Below are positions 23,347 through 32,638 of a DNA stretch of 64,000 nucleotides, one piece after another. Within the stretch, counting starts at the first letter, position 1. Every line of letters begins with the position of its first letter. Origin of the DNA: Streptomyces echinatus (GTDB lineage Bacteria; Actinomycetota; Actinomycetes; Streptomycetales; Streptomycetaceae); contig NZ_JACHJK010000014.1 in the NCBI RefSeq assembly GCF_014203595.1, positions 1 through 64,000 on the forward strand. The letters are read 5' to 3'. A program made the position numbers and the translations under genes. The notes under the pieces were generated by a model. It was not told where the DNA came from and searched no databases. It saw nothing but the letters and a program-made list of their open reading frames with translations.

Positions 23347-26300
23347 TCAGTGCGCCGGGGACGCCGGCCCGTCGGGTGCGGGCTCGCCGGGGAACAGGGC
23401 CCGGCGCGTCGCCGGGCCCATGTCCCGCTCCAGGCGGCAGATCTCCGTCAGCCGGGCCCGGGTGTCCAGGCTCCACAGCCGTACCGTGCCGTCGTTGCTG
23501 CTGCTCGCCACCGTCCGCCCGTCGGGTGCGAAGGCCACGCCCCACACCGCGTTGGTGTGCCCGGTGAGCGTGGCCCACGGCCGCCGTCCGGGCACGTCCC
23601 ACAGCCGTACCGTACGGTCGTTGCCGCTGCTGGCGAGCAGCCTGCCGTCCGGTGAGAACGCCAGGCCGCGCACCGAGCCGGCGTGGCCCGTCAGCGAGAC
23701 CAGGAGCCGGTGCCGGGCTGTGTCCCACAGGCGTACGATGCCGTCGTTGCCGCAACTGGCCAGCGTGTGGCCGTCGGGGCCGAAGGTGACGCCGCGGACG
23801 GCGCCGGTGTGACCGGTCAGCGTGGCCAGCCCGCGGTGCGTGCGCGCGTCCCACAGACGGACCGTCAGATCGTCGCCGGCGCTGGCCAGCGTGTGTCCGT
23901 CGGGACTGAACGCGACGTCGTTGACGTAGTCGGTGTGGCCGGTGAGGACGGCGAGCGTGCGGCGGCCGGGGACGTCCCAGAGGCGAAGGGTGCGGTCGGC
24001 GCCCGCGGAGGCGAGCGTACGGCCGTCCGGTGAGAACGCCAGCGCGAACACGGCTCCGCGGTGGCCGTGCAGCACGGCGCGCGGGCGACGGGCGGCCACG
24101 TCCCACAGCACGATCGTGCCGTCGGAGCCGGCGGAGGCGAGCGTGCCGCCGTCCGGTGTGAACGCCACGGTGGTGACGCTTCCGCGCGAGCCCGCCAGGG
24201 TCGTGGGCCGGCCACGGCCCCGGGCCGGATCCCACAGCCGCACGGTGTGATCCGCGTCTGCGGTGGCGAGCAGCCGCCCGTCGGGGCGGTAGGCGACGCC
24301 CGAGACCTCGGTGAAGGGGCGTGCCGCCAGGATCCGGCCGCGCAGGTCCCACAGGACCACGGACTGGTCGAACCCGCCGGTGGCGAGCAGGGTGCCGGTG
24401 GTGTCGACGGCCACGGACATCACGTAGTCGGTGTGGCCGGTCAGGGTCGTGACGAGCCGTCCGCTGCGGACGTCCCAGAGTCTGGTGGTGCCGTCGCCGC
24501 TCGCGCTGATCACCGTGGTGCCGTCGGGGGTGTAGGCCACGGCGTTGACGTCGTCGCTGTGCCCGGTGAGCGTCGCCGTGGCCCGGCGGCGCGCGACGTC
24601 CCACAGCCGTACCGTCCGGTCCACTCCCCCGCTGGCCAGGCCCTGGCCGTCGGGGGTGAAGGCCAGGCCGAGCACCTCGTCGGTGTGGCCGCGCAGGACG
24701 GCCGCCCGCCGGGCGCTGCCGGGGTCCCACAGCCGGACGGTCCGGTCCGCGCCGGCCGAGGCGAGCAGCCCTCCGTCCGGGGCGAACGCGAGCGCGTCGA
24801 CCTGGCCGGAGTGGCCGGTGAGGCGGGCCGTCCGGCGGGGCGTCCCGGCCGTGTCCCAGAGCTGGACGGCTCCGTCGGCGGCGGCGACGGCGACGGTGTG
24901 GCCACGGGGGCCGAAGGCGACCGCGCGGGCCGCCCGGGTGTCCGCCGGCAGGAGGGTGGCCCGGGTGGAGCGGCCCGGCGACCACAGTCGTACCGGCCCG
25001 GCGGTCGCCGTGACGGCGAGGGTACGGCCGTCCGGGGCGAAGCTGATGGAGCGGATCCGGCCGGGGACGGTCAGCGTCGCGGTCGTCCGGTGGTCGGTCA
25101 GGCGCCACAGGCGGACCGTGCCGTCGGAGCTGCCGGTCGCCAGCAGGTGGCCGCCCGGCGCCAGGGCGACCGCGTTGACCGGGCCGTGGTGTCCGTCGAG
25201 CCGGGCCGCGAAGGGCTCGGCCTGGGTGCTCAGCAGGGCACCGCGGGCGGTGGCGGTCGGCTCCGTGCGGTAGGCCTCCGCGGCGAGCAGCATGGAGGCC
25301 TCGGGACGGCCCCCGGCCAGCAGGGTGGAGCGGGCGGCGAGGGCCTGGGAGCGGGCGAGGCGTTCCTGGGCGAGTGCGTCGGACCGCTGCCGGTAGGCGA
25401 GACCGCCGACGGCCAGGGCGCAGCCGAGCAGGACGACGAGGGTGGCCACCAGCGCCTGGCGCAGACGTACCTGACGCCGGGCCAGGCGCCGCCGGGTCTC
25501 CTCCTCCGCCCGGCTGGCGCCCAGGAACGCCTTCTCGACGGGGCCCAGCGGACCGAGGCCGTCCCGTTCTCCGGTCCAGGACCGTACGCTGTCCAGCCGT
25601 GTGCCGCGGTAGAGCGCGGACGGGTCGCGGCCCTCGCGCTCCCATTGGGCGGCGGCGTGGGCGAGTTGCTGGCGGACGAGGAGCCCGGCCCGGTCGGCGT
25701 CGATCCAGGCCCGCAGCCGGGGCCAGCTGTGCAGCAGGGCCTCGTGCGTGATCTCGACGCTGTCGCTGTCGACGGTGACGAGCCGGGCGCGGACGAACAC
25801 GTCGAGGGCGGTGTCGGCGCCCTCCGCGTCGGCGAGCTGGCTCATGAGCGAGGCACGGCCGACCCGGCGCCGGGTGGTGCCGGTGCCGTCGGACACCCGC
25901 ACGAGCCGGGACAGGATGCGCCGGATGGTCTGCTGCTCGGCGGGGTACAGCTGGGCGAAGGCGTCCTCGGCGGTGCGCGCCACGGCTCCCTGGATGCCGC
26001 CGGTGCTCTCGTACCCGGCGACGGTCAGTGTGTCGGCCTCGCGGTGGCGCCAGGTGGCCAGCAGGGCGTGGGAGACGAGGGGGAGCACGCCGGAGGGGAT
26101 GCTCTGGGAGCCTGGTTCGCCGGTCAGCCCGGCGTCCCGCAGCAGCACGGGGATGAGGCCGGGTTCGAGGCCGATGCCGGCGAGTTCGGCGGGGCGGGTG
26201 ATGGACTGGCACAGCTCGGCCGTGGTCATCGGCGGCAGTACGTGGAGTCCGTCGGCGAAGACGGGGGCGAGTTCCGGAAGGTCGAGACATCGGCCGGAGA

Positions 26301-27207
26301 AGTCGGCGCGTACGCCGAGGACGACGACCGCGGGGTCGTATCCGGGTGCCGGCGGCGGTGCCGCCAGGGTGCGCAGGACGCGAACGAAGGCGCGTCGTTC
26401 GGCCTCGTCGGGACAGAGGGTGAACAGTTCCTCGAACTGGTCGACGAGCAGGACGAGCCGGGGCGGGGGCGGTGGCCTGCGTCCGGCGGGGGCCGTGTCC
26501 GCGCGGGTGCGGGCGGCGGTCAGGAGGGTCTCGGGCCGCTCGCCCAGCCGGGCGGCGGTGAGGCCGAGGTCGCCGCCGAGGATCTTGGCGGTGCGTTCGA
26601 GCAGTTCGTCCAGCGGGTGGGCGGTGGGAGTGAGGGTGATCACCGGCCAGCGGTCGGCGCCCGCCATCGGAAAGCCGCCGGGGCGCCGGAGCGCGGGTAC
26701 GAGACCGGCGTTGAGCAGGGAGGACTTGCCCGCGCCGGAGGGCGCGACGAGCAGCAGCGGCCCGTGTCCGATCCTGCCGAAGACCCGTTCCACGAGCGCG
26801 TCCGTGGCCCGCTCCCGGCCGAAGAACCGGCCGGCGTCCTGGGTGGTGTACGCGGACAGGCCGGGGTAGGGGCAGGCGGGGCCGGTGACATCGTTGCCGT
26901 CACCGGGCCGGGCCGGGCGCGGTGCCGCTACCAGGCGCAGCAACTCGCCCTCGGCGTCCAGGATCTGGTCGCAGCGGCGGGCGACGTCGACGGTGGCGCG
27001 CTTCGCGCCCGTCTCGATCTTGCTGAGATACCCCTTGCTGTAGTGGGTCTGTCTGGCCAGGTCGGCGAGCGACAGACCGCGTTGCTGCCTCAGTCGTCGT
27101 AGTTGTGCGGGGAAGGACGGTGTGGTCGGCACCGTCCGGTCCCCGTCGTTGTCGTTCCGGTTGCCGGTGTCGGCTCCCTGTTGCGGCTCCCCCAAGGCGT
27201 CCCCCAT
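23347..27207 (-). CDS. nSTAND1-type protein: HTH, STAND NTPase, membrane span, 14 WD40 repeats
   Basis: A 1286-residue protein. An XRE helix-turn-helix (about 32-88, LRRLRQQRGLSLADLARQTH, then YSKGYLSKIE) comes first. Next is CPYPGLSAYTTQDAGRFFGR, the signature that opens nSTAND1 NTPase domains, with Walker A APSGAGKSS (155-163) and the Walker B-like stretch LVLLVDQFEELFTLCPDEA. A single hydrophobic span lies at about 585-610 (ALVATLVVLLGCALAVGGLA). From about 667 to the end there are 14 WD40 repeats, each ending in VRLWD or similar, enough for two seven-bladed propellers. The family is large in actinomycetes and is proposed to act in signalling or conflict systems; a specific role is unknown. 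The N terminus could start a little later than 27207, since the first 30 residues look unstructured. Confidence 0.9.
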   Translation of the reverse strand: MGDALGEPQQGADTGNRNDNDGDRTVPTTPSFPAQLRRLRQQRGLSLADLARQTHYSKGYLSKIETGAKRATVDVARRCDQILDAEGELLRLVAAPRPARPGDGNDVTGPACPYPGLSAYTTQDAGRFFGRERATDALVERVFGRIGHGPLLLVAPSGAGKSSLLNAGLVPALRRPGGFPMAGADRWPVITLTPTAHPLDELLERTAKILGGDLGLTAARLGERPETLLTAARTRADTAPAGRRPPPPPRLVLLVDQFEELFTLCPDEAERRAFVRVLRTLAAPPPAPGYDPAVVVLGVRADFSGRCLDLPELAPVFADGLHVLPPMTTAELCQSITRPAELAGIGLEPGLIPVLLRDAGLTGEPGSQSIPSGVLPLVSHALLATWRHREADTLTVAGYESTGGIQGAVARTAEDAFAQLYPAEQQTIRRILSRLVRVSDGTGTTRRRVGRASLMSQLADAEGADTALDVFVRARLVTVDSDSVEITHEALLHSWPRLRAWIDADRAGLLVRQQLAHAAAQWEREGRDPSALYRGTRLDSVRSWTGERDGLGPLGPVEKAFLGASRAEEETRRRLARRQVRLRQALVATLVVLLGCALAVGGLAYRQRSDALAQERLARSQALAARSTLLAGGRPEASMLLAAEAYRTEPTATARGALLSTQAEPFAARLDGHHGPVNAVALAPGGHLLATGSSDGTVRLWRLTDHRTTATLTVPGRIRSISFAPDGRTLAVTATAGPVRLWSPGRSTRATLLPADTRAARAVAFGPRGHTVAVAAADGAVQLWDTAGTPRRTARLTGHSGQVDALAFAPDGGLLASAGADRTVRLWDPGSARRAAVLRGHTDEVLGLAFTPDGQGLASGGVDRTVRLWDVARRRATATLTGHSDDVNAVAYTPDGTTVISASGDGTTRLWDVRSGRLVTTLTGHTDYVMSVAVDTTGTLLATGGFDQSVVLWDLRGRILAARPFTEVSGVAYRPDGRLLATADADHTVRLWDPARGRGRPTTLAGSRGSVTTVAFTPDGGTLASAGSDGTIVLWDVAARRPRAVLHGHRGAVFALAFSPDGRTLASAGADRTLRLWDVPGRRTLAVLTGHTDYVNDVAFSPDGHTLASAGDDLTVRLWDARTHRGLATLTGHTGAVRGVTFGPDGHTLASCGNDGIVRLWDTARHRLLVSLTGHAGSVRGLAFSPDGRLLASSGNDRTVRLWDVPGRRPWATLTGHTNAVWGVAFAPDGRTVASSSNDGTVRLWSLDTRARLTEICRLERDMGPATRRALFPGEPAPDGPASPAH

Positions 27208-27300
27208 GGCAAGCGTGCCCAGGCCGTGAGACGGCGGAAGCCCAGGTTACTGCGGGGGTACGACAGGTGGCCCAGCCATCCGTACGGAGTGGCCGAAAAC

Positions 27301-27336
27301 GAGCTTCCGGAACCGCGGTTGCGGTTCCGGAAGCTC
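27301..27336 (-). terminator. strong intrinsic terminator of the I36-like gene
   Basis: GAGCTTCCGGAACCGC (27301-27316) and GCGGTTCCGGAAGCTC (27321-27336) form a perfect 16-bp stem with a 4-nt loop. Read on the minus strand the stem is followed by GTTTTC, 36 nt after the stop of the small secreted protein gene. It should also insulate the WD40 gene downstream. Confidence 0.92.
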
Positions 27337-27372
27337 TCCCCCGTGGCGCCCCTCAGTCAGCCGTGGGTGGGG

Positions 27373-27741
27373 TCACGGCCGGTTGAGGGTGATGGAGTTG
27401 ATCGGCGTGAGGTCGGCGTACACGCCCGTGCTCTCGGCGATGGGGTTGCCGCAGCCGGCGCCGTTGTAGCCGGTGCACAGGCTGGCGGTCGCCCCGCCGT
27501 ACTGGTTGTTGAGGACCCAGTGGCGGCCCACCTGGTTGCTGAGGTTGTGCGGGCCGTAGCTGTAGAGGACCAGGCTCGGCGACTGGGCCGGGTTCTGGTT
27601 CTGCGGGTAGACGCAGACCGCGCCGTCCGGGCAGCCCGCCCAGGGATCGCCCGCCGGCTTGGCGTGCGCCGCGCCGGTCATCGCCACCACCGCCGCCGCC
27701 GCGGTCGCGAACGCGGCAGCGCCGCGCGTCATCTTGCGCAT
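27373..27741 (-). CDS. small secreted protein, peptidase inhibitor I36-like
   Basis: A 122-residue exported protein. MRKMTRGAAAFATAAAAVVA continues to AHA for signal peptidase cleavage near residue 27. The mature part (WAGCPDGAVCVYPQ, then YSYGPHNLSNQVG, LNNQYGGATASLCTGYNGAG and TPINSITL) is the cysteine-containing beta-sandwich typical of the streptomycete I36 peptidase-inhibitor/crystallin-like family. Four Cys residues could form two disulfides. A good Shine-Dalgarno (GGGGGAA) precedes the start. Inhibitor activity is known only for a few relatives, so the function is a family-level guess. Confidence 0.85.
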   Translation of the reverse strand: MRKMTRGAAAFATAAAAVVAMTGAAHAKPAGDPWAGCPDGAVCVYPQNQNPAQSPSLVLYSYGPHNLSNQVGRHWVLNNQYGGATASLCTGYNGAGCGNPIAESTGVYADLTPINSITLNRP

Positions 27742-28207
27742 GAGTTCCCCCTTGCAGTTCTCCTGCGTCGTCGCAGGTCGTGCTTGGCGTTGACGGCATC
27801 AGCGTGTCCGCCCGGGCCGCCGTGCGTCGACGGGTTTCCCGTCGCCCGTCGCCTCCGGTGCGGGGAAACCGTGTCCTACCAGGGAAGCCGGAGTGCTCGG
27901 GCAACCGGGTGAGGCGGGGGCGCCGTCGCTCTCCGGGGCCGCGCCGGCCCGACCGGGCGGGGCCGGCGACCGCGGGTCCGGCGTCCGCGGGTCCGACCCG
28001 GACGCGCCGTTTCCCGACTCGCGGGATGAACAATCACACGTGCACCCTGGTCCGGGCGGGGCCGCCGTCGGTCGTGGGCGGTCTCGCCGTCGGTGGACAC
28101 GGCCGAACGGCCGATCGCGCTCGCGTCCGCCGCCCGTTCCGCGTGCCGGGCCGCCACACTTGACGGGCCGTGACACCCACGCGCCCACGAAGGGAACCCG
28201 TCCGCCC
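27742..28207. other. 466-bp divergent intergenic region
   Basis: Between the divergent I36-like and SDR genes. It is GC-rich with small direct repeats of GCGGGTCCG near 27970-27990. Open frames exist, but no ribosome-bound start or recognisable protein was seen, and no clear promoter consensus could be picked out. Confidence 0.45.
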
Positions 28208-29002
28208 ATGCAGATCGATCTGACAGGACGCACCGCGCTGGTCACCGGCTCGACCCAGGGCATCGGCGCGGCCATCGCCGTCGCCCTCGCCCGGGCCGGC
28301 GCCCGCGTGGGCGTCAACGGCCGGGACGAGCGGAGGGTGGCCGAGAGCGTCGAGAGGCTGGCGCGCCAGGCGCCCGGCGCGGAACTGGTGCCGGTGGCCG
28401 CCGATGTGTCCCACGACGAGGGTGCGGCCCGGGTGGCGGAGGTGCTGCCGCAGGTGGACGTCCTCGTCAACAATCTGGGTGTCTTCGGTGCCGCGGACCC
28501 ATTGGAGATCACCGACGACGAGTGGCGGCGCTATTTCGAGGTGAACGTCCTCGCCGCCGTACGGCTCACCCGGCTGTATCTGCCGGGCATGACCGAGCGT
28601 GGCTGGGGGCGGATCCAGTACGTCGCCAGCGACTCGGCGGTCGTCATCCCCGCCGAGATGATCCATTACGGCATGTCGAAGACGGCACTGCTGGCCGTGA
28701 GCCGCGGCTTCGCCAAGAAGGCCGCGGGCACGGGCGTGACGGTGAACTCGGTCATCGCGGGACCCACGCACACCGGCGGCGTCGAGGACTTCGTATACGA
28801 GCTCGTCGACCGGGAACTGCCCTGGGAGCAGGCGCAGCGCACGTTCATGCGCGAGCACCGCCCGCAGTCGCTGCTGCAGCGGCTGATCGAGCCGGAGGAG
28901 ATCGCCCACATGGTCGTGTACCTCAGCTCCGAGCAGGCGTCGGCCACGACCGGCGGAGCCCTGCGCGTCGACGGCGGGTACATCGACGCGATCCTGCCCT
29001 GA
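28208..29002 (+). CDS. short-chain dehydrogenase/reductase (SDR)
   Basis: A 264-residue classical SDR. The Rossmann NAD(P) motif is TALVTGSTQGIGAAIAVALA (TGxxxGIG, residues 13-20), followed by the NNLG motif in VDVLVNNLGVFGAADPL. The catalytic tetrad is complete: Asn in the NVLAAVRL helix, Ser in QYVASDSAVV, and Tyr/Lys in IHYGMSKTALL. The family's C-terminal GGALRVDGGYI motif is present. An insertion around residues 190-225 (EDFVYELVDRELPWEQAQRT) widens the substrate loop. The substrate is unknown. Whether it belongs to the PKS cluster is unclear; it is separated from the LAL regulator by a terminator and a long leader. Confidence 0.9.
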   Translation: MQIDLTGRTALVTGSTQGIGAAIAVALARAGARVGVNGRDERRVAESVERLARQAPGAELVPVAADVSHDEGAARVAEVLPQVDVLVNNLGVFGAADPLEITDDEWRRYFEVNVLAAVRLTRLYLPGMTERGWGRIQYVASDSAVVIPAEMIHYGMSKTALLAVSRGFAKKAAGTGVTVNSVIAGPTHTGGVEDFVYELVDRELPWEQAQRTFMREHRPQSLLQRLIEPEEIAHMVVYLSSEQASATTGGALRVDGGYIDAILP

Positions 29003-29019
29003 CGGCCCCGGACCGCGCG

Positions 29020-29037
29020 GGTGCCCGAACGGGCACC
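29020..29037 (+). terminator. compact hairpin after the SDR gene
   Basis: GGTGCCCG and CGGGCACC are perfect arms separated by AA, starting 17 nt after the SDR stop. A stem of about seven pairs with a 4-nt loop would form. Confidence 0.55.
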
Positions 29038-29177
29038 ACAAGCGCTTGCCCGTGACCGATGCCATGGCCCGTCATGCCCGGTTCCTTTCTTTAACCGTCC
29101 GGTAAATCAACGGACTGTAAAAGGACGCCTTGGCGGACGGGCCGGGCAGTAAGCAACGGACGTCACAAGGACGGCAG

Positions 29178-29206
29178 TTGACAACGTTGGCCTGGACAGA
29201 TAGCGT
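29178..29206 (+). promoter_or_regulatory. HrdB-type promoter upstream of the LAL regulator
   Basis: A perfect -35 TTGACA (29178-29183), a 17-bp spacer and the -10 TAGCGT (29201-29206) match the Streptomyces principal-sigma consensus. Transcription would start near 29213, about 458 nt before the LAL start codon. The surrounding 29080-29330 is the most AT-rich part of the window. Confidence 0.7.
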
Positions 29207-29224
29207 TCCTAACTGCTATAGGAA
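29206..29224. promoter_or_regulatory. inverted repeat at the predicted transcription start
   Basis: TTCCTA (29206-29211) and TAGGAA (29219-29224) with a 7-bp spacer straddle the predicted start site, a typical place for a repressor operator. Only six base pairs per arm, so this is tentative. Confidence 0.4.
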
Positions 29225-29670
29225 TCCAATCTTTATTCTCGCGACTTCACAGCAAAGCTCAGAACTCGATCAGCAAAACCGCGGAACGCCCCGAATCAAT
29301 TTCAGCCAGTAATTGGCCGAAACTGTTCGCCCCATGGATTCCAGGCCTTCTCGCGGTCGTACCGTCGGTAAGCACCGGCACATCAATGCAAGGCGGCATT
29401 GGAGTCCGCCCACGGTACGCGGAAAAACGGGAGACCAGAGGATGCGACGCCTCTCGCGCGGAGCGGGCAGGACTCACGTCGGCCCACGCGCGAACACTGC
29501 GCCGCCGGTCAGGAGCCGTCCACCGAGGCCCGTACCGGTTCGGCGCGCCGCCTTTGCGGCGGCACCGTCGCCCTCACAGACTTTGCACGCACCGTCGCGC
29601 GACACCGACCCGTCACGCGGAAAACGGGGCACGATCCGGCTCGGCAGAAAGAATCCAGGGGGGATCCTCG
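29225..29670 (+). other. long untranslated leader of the LAL gene
   Basis: About 446 nt between the promoter region and the start codon. Frames open through part of it, including one in frame with the LAL gene from 29386, but the sequence there is Arg-rich and unlike any LAL N terminus. The strong ribosome binding site lies only at 29671. No known riboswitch was recognised. Confidence 0.4.
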
Positions 29671-32457
29671 ATGCACCTTTTCGGCCGCACACGAGAACTG
29701 CAGGCCCTGACTGAGGCGTTCACCGACAGCACGCGGGGAAACGGCCGGCTCATGATCATCACGGGGGGTCCCGGATCCGGAAAGACCCAACTGGTCCACG
29801 AATTCCTCACCACACTGAACAGCACCGGCGCACGCATACTGACCGGTACGGCCTCCTGGGCGGAACGAGATCAGCCGCTGAGCCTGGTGGGCCAATTACT
29901 ACGCAACGCCGAGGCGGAGTACGCGATATCACACCACGCCGCCCCGGCAGTGAACTCCTCGGCCAAAAACCGCCTCTCCCGGAACCCGGGGCCCCAGGCC
30001 CCGTCCGAGCCCTCCGAAGATGTGACGGCCGAGGCGCTCCAGCACCTCGTCCACGACGAACGGCCCCTGGTCATCGCCGTGGACGACGCCCACGCCATGG
30101 ATGCGGCATCCGTGCGGACGCTCGTCCACCTGCTGCGCCGCAGCCGCTCCCGGCGGGTGCTGGTGGTGTGCGCGACCTCGGGGCATTTCGGCGAGATACG
30201 CTCGGCCGCGCACACCGAACTCCTCCGCCAGCCGCACCGCCGGGTACGGCTGGCTCCCCTGTCGGAGGCGAGTGTCGGCGAACTGCTCGCCGCCCAGGCC
30301 GGACGGGCCCTGCCGGGAAGCGTCCGCAGCGCCTACCACCGGGCCACCGCCGGCAGCCCCCTCCTCGTCCACGCCCTGCTGGACGACAGCACCGGCTTCG
30401 GGCCCGAGATCGGCCCACCCGTCGCCGGCACCGCCTACCGGCAGGCCGTGCTGTCGTTGCTCCGCCGCGGCGGGGCCGGCCACGCCCGGGTGGCCCGGGC
30501 ACTGGCCGCGCTCGGCAGCCTGGCGGAGGCCGTACCCCTCGGAGAACTGGCCGGCACCACGCCCGTCGGCACCCAGGAAGCCGTGGACATCCTCAACTCC
30601 GCCGGACTCCTCGACGGTCACGCCTTCCGGCACCCGACCGCCGCCGCGGCCGTCCTGGAGGACATGGACGACGCCGCGCGCACCGGACTGCACGGCCGGA
30701 TCGCCGACACGCTGTATCGTTCCGGCGCGCCCGCCGAAGAGGTGGCACGCCATCTCTCCGCCGCGGCTCTCGTCCCGGCGAGATGGGGCGCGGGCATCCT
30801 GCGCACCGCCGCGGAACAGGCGCTGGCCGCGGACGAGGTGGAACTCTGCACCGACTACCTCGGCCTGGTCCTGCGCGACTGCGCCGACGAACGCGAACGC
30901 CACGCCCTGTCCGTGGCCCTGGCACGCGCGCAGTGGCGCACCAACCCGGCGGCGGCCGGCCCCCATCTGGAACCGCTGCGCGAGGCCGCGCTGGACGGCG
31001 GCCTGAGCATGCGGGACACCGCCACCGTCCTGCGGTACATGCTCTGGCAGGGCGACACCGAGCTGGCCGCCCAGGCCGTGGCCACACTCGTGCACGCGCA
31101 GTCGCCTTCGGATGCCCAGATCATCGCCGAGGTGGAGTTCGTACGGCAGTGGTTCTACGGCGTCGCGCTGGCCGGCAAGGGCGCCCCGGCCGCCGGCCGC
31201 GACCCCCGCGGCCGCCATGTGCGCGCCGACGGCGGCGGACTGGCCGCGCGGGTCGCGGCGCTCATCGGCGGCGAGGCCACCGACGAGTCCGCGGCGGCCG
31301 TCGCCCAGGCTCTCCAGGGCCACCGACTGGACCATCTGAACCTGGAGTTGGTGGCGATGTCCCTGCTGGCGATCGCCCACGCGGACCGGCCCGCGGTCGC
31401 CGCCGACGCCTGTGACGCGCTGCTGGAGTGCGCCGGGCAGCGGCGCGCGACGACCTGGCAGGCCCTGCTCGGCGCGATCCGGGCGGAGATCGCCCTCCTG
31501 CAGGGGGACGTGGCCGCCGCCGCGCAGGGCGCGCTCGCCGCGCTCGGCATCCTGCGCGCGCAGAGCTGGGGGGTGCTCATCGGTCTCCCGCTGTCGACGG
31601 CGATCTCGGCGCTCACCGCCATGGGCTCCTGCGAGGAGGCCGAGGAACTGCTCAAGCACGATGTGCCCGAGCCGATGTTCCGCACCGTCTTCGGGATCCA
31701 GTACCTGCGCGCACGGGGTCACCACTACCTCGCCACCGACCGGCCCTTCGCGGCACTGGGCGACTTCGAGACCTGCGGGCGGCTGCTGCGGGAAGGCAAC
31801 CCCAGCCTCCAGAAGGGCATCCCCTGGCGGTCCGACCTGGCCCTCGCCAACCTGCGGATCGGCAAGGCCCGCACGGCCCGGGAGTGGGCCGAGGAGCAGC
31901 TGCGGCTGCCCGGCGGTCACAGTTCCCGCGCCCGGGCCATGGCGCTGCGCCTGCTGGCCGCGACCTGCAAGCCGCACCGCAGGGCCTCGCTGCTGCGCGA
32001 GTCGATCGACCTGCTCAAGACGTGCGGCGACCGGTACGCGCTGGCCCAGGCGTACGCCGACCTGTCCGCGGCGCACTACGAGCTCGGCGAGTACGCCCGG
32101 GCCCGGCTGGTGGCGCGGCAGGCGGCACGGGAGGCGGAGGCCTGCCACATCGAGTCCCCGGTCGACGCGCACCTGCTGGAGGACCCGGCACGCCCCGAGA
32201 CCACCGGGTCCGAGGGCGGCCCCGCCATCCTGAGCGACGCCGAGTGCCGGGTCGCCGGGCTGGCCGCGCTCGGGTACACCAACCGGGAGATCAGCAACCG
32301 CCTGCACGTCACCGTCAGCACCGTGGAACAGCACCTCACCCGGGTCTACCGCAAGCTCAACGTGGCCAGCCGTTCGGAGCTGCCGTCGAAGATGCTGGAG
32401 CACCGCATCCCGAAGCTCTCGGACCGCTGGGCCGGCACCCATTCGTCCGCGGGCTGA
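29671..32457 (+). CDS. LAL-family (large ATP-binding LuxR) transcriptional activator, likely PKS cluster regulator
   Basis: A 928-residue LAL regulator. The start MHLFGRTRELQALTEAF follows GGGGGG with a 7-nt spacer. Walker A is GGPGSGKT (32-39) and Walker B is VIAVDD (134-139), followed by a long helical TPR-like middle. The C-terminal LuxR helix-turn-helix at about 855-915 includes DAECRVAGLAALGYTNREIS and LHVTVSTVEQHLTRVYRKLN. LAL proteins such as PikD and RapH activate macrolide and polyene PKS operons. Residue L76 is encoded by TTA (29896-29898), the rare codon read by the bldA tRNA, so translation is probably tied to development. It converges on the PKS operon, with a strong terminator between. 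Confidence 0.93.
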   Translation: MHLFGRTRELQALTEAFTDSTRGNGRLMIITGGPGSGKTQLVHEFLTTLNSTGARILTGTASWAERDQPLSLVGQLLRNAEAEYAISHHAAPAVNSSAKNRLSRNPGPQAPSEPSEDVTAEALQHLVHDERPLVIAVDDAHAMDAASVRTLVHLLRRSRSRRVLVVCATSGHFGEIRSAAHTELLRQPHRRVRLAPLSEASVGELLAAQAGRALPGSVRSAYHRATAGSPLLVHALLDDSTGFGPEIGPPVAGTAYRQAVLSLLRRGGAGHARVARALAALGSLAEAVPLGELAGTTPVGTQEAVDILNSAGLLDGHAFRHPTAAAAVLEDMDDAARTGLHGRIADTLYRSGAPAEEVARHLSAAALVPARWGAGILRTAAEQALAADEVELCTDYLGLVLRDCADERERHALSVALARAQWRTNPAAAGPHLEPLREAALDGGLSMRDTATVLRYMLWQGDTELAAQAVATLVHAQSPSDAQIIAEVEFVRQWFYGVALAGKGAPAAGRDPRGRHVRADGGGLAARVAALIGGEATDESAAAVAQALQGHRLDHLNLELVAMSLLAIAHADRPAVAADACDALLECAGQRRATTWQALLGAIRAEIALLQGDVAAAAQGALAALGILRAQSWGVLIGLPLSTAISALTAMGSCEEAEELLKHDVPEPMFRTVFGIQYLRARGHHYLATDRPFAALGDFETCGRLLREGNPSLQKGIPWRSDLALANLRIGKARTAREWAEEQLRLPGGHSSRARAMALRLLAATCKPHRRASLLRESIDLLKTCGDRYALAQAYADLSAAHYELGEYARARLVARQAAREAEACHIESPVDAHLLEDPARPETTGSEGGPAILSDAECRVAGLAALGYTNREISNRLHVTVSTVEQHLTRVYRKLNVASRSELPSKMLEHRIPKLSDRWAGTHSSAG

Positions 32458-32593
32458 GCGCCCCGGGCGTCCCGTGGCCGACGTGCTCCCCCCGGGGGGG
32501 CTTCGTCGTCCGCGTGACGCCCGTCGCCGCGTCGTCCACGCACCCCAGGACGCCCCGTCGTCCACGCGAGCCAGGTGTCGCGTGGACCGCGCA

Positions 32594-32638
32594 CACGGCG
32601 CGGCCCCGCGGTGACACCCCCGAGGGGGCCGCGCCGTG
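32594..32638. terminator. 14-bp stem bidirectional terminator
   Basis: CACGGCGCGGCCCC (32594-32607) and GGGGCCGCGCCGTG (32625-32638) form a perfect stem with a 17-nt loop, placed between the convergent LAL and PKS genes. No T-tract is present on either side, as is common in Streptomyces. Confidence 0.7.

Noticed and set aside
24061..27102. Plus-strand open frame of about 1013 codons antisense to the WD40 gene
   Set aside because: Repetitive only because the WD40 repeats opposite are repetitive; no start signal or protein family.
29130..29312. Possible 60-residue peptide in the LAL leader
   Set aside because: No Shine-Dalgarno and no recognisable sequence; it starts upstream of the predicted transcription start.
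29386..29670. N-terminal extension of the LAL protein
   Set aside because: In frame and open, but Arg-rich and unlike LAL N termini, whereas 29671 has a strong ribosome binding site and starts exactly at the family N terminus.
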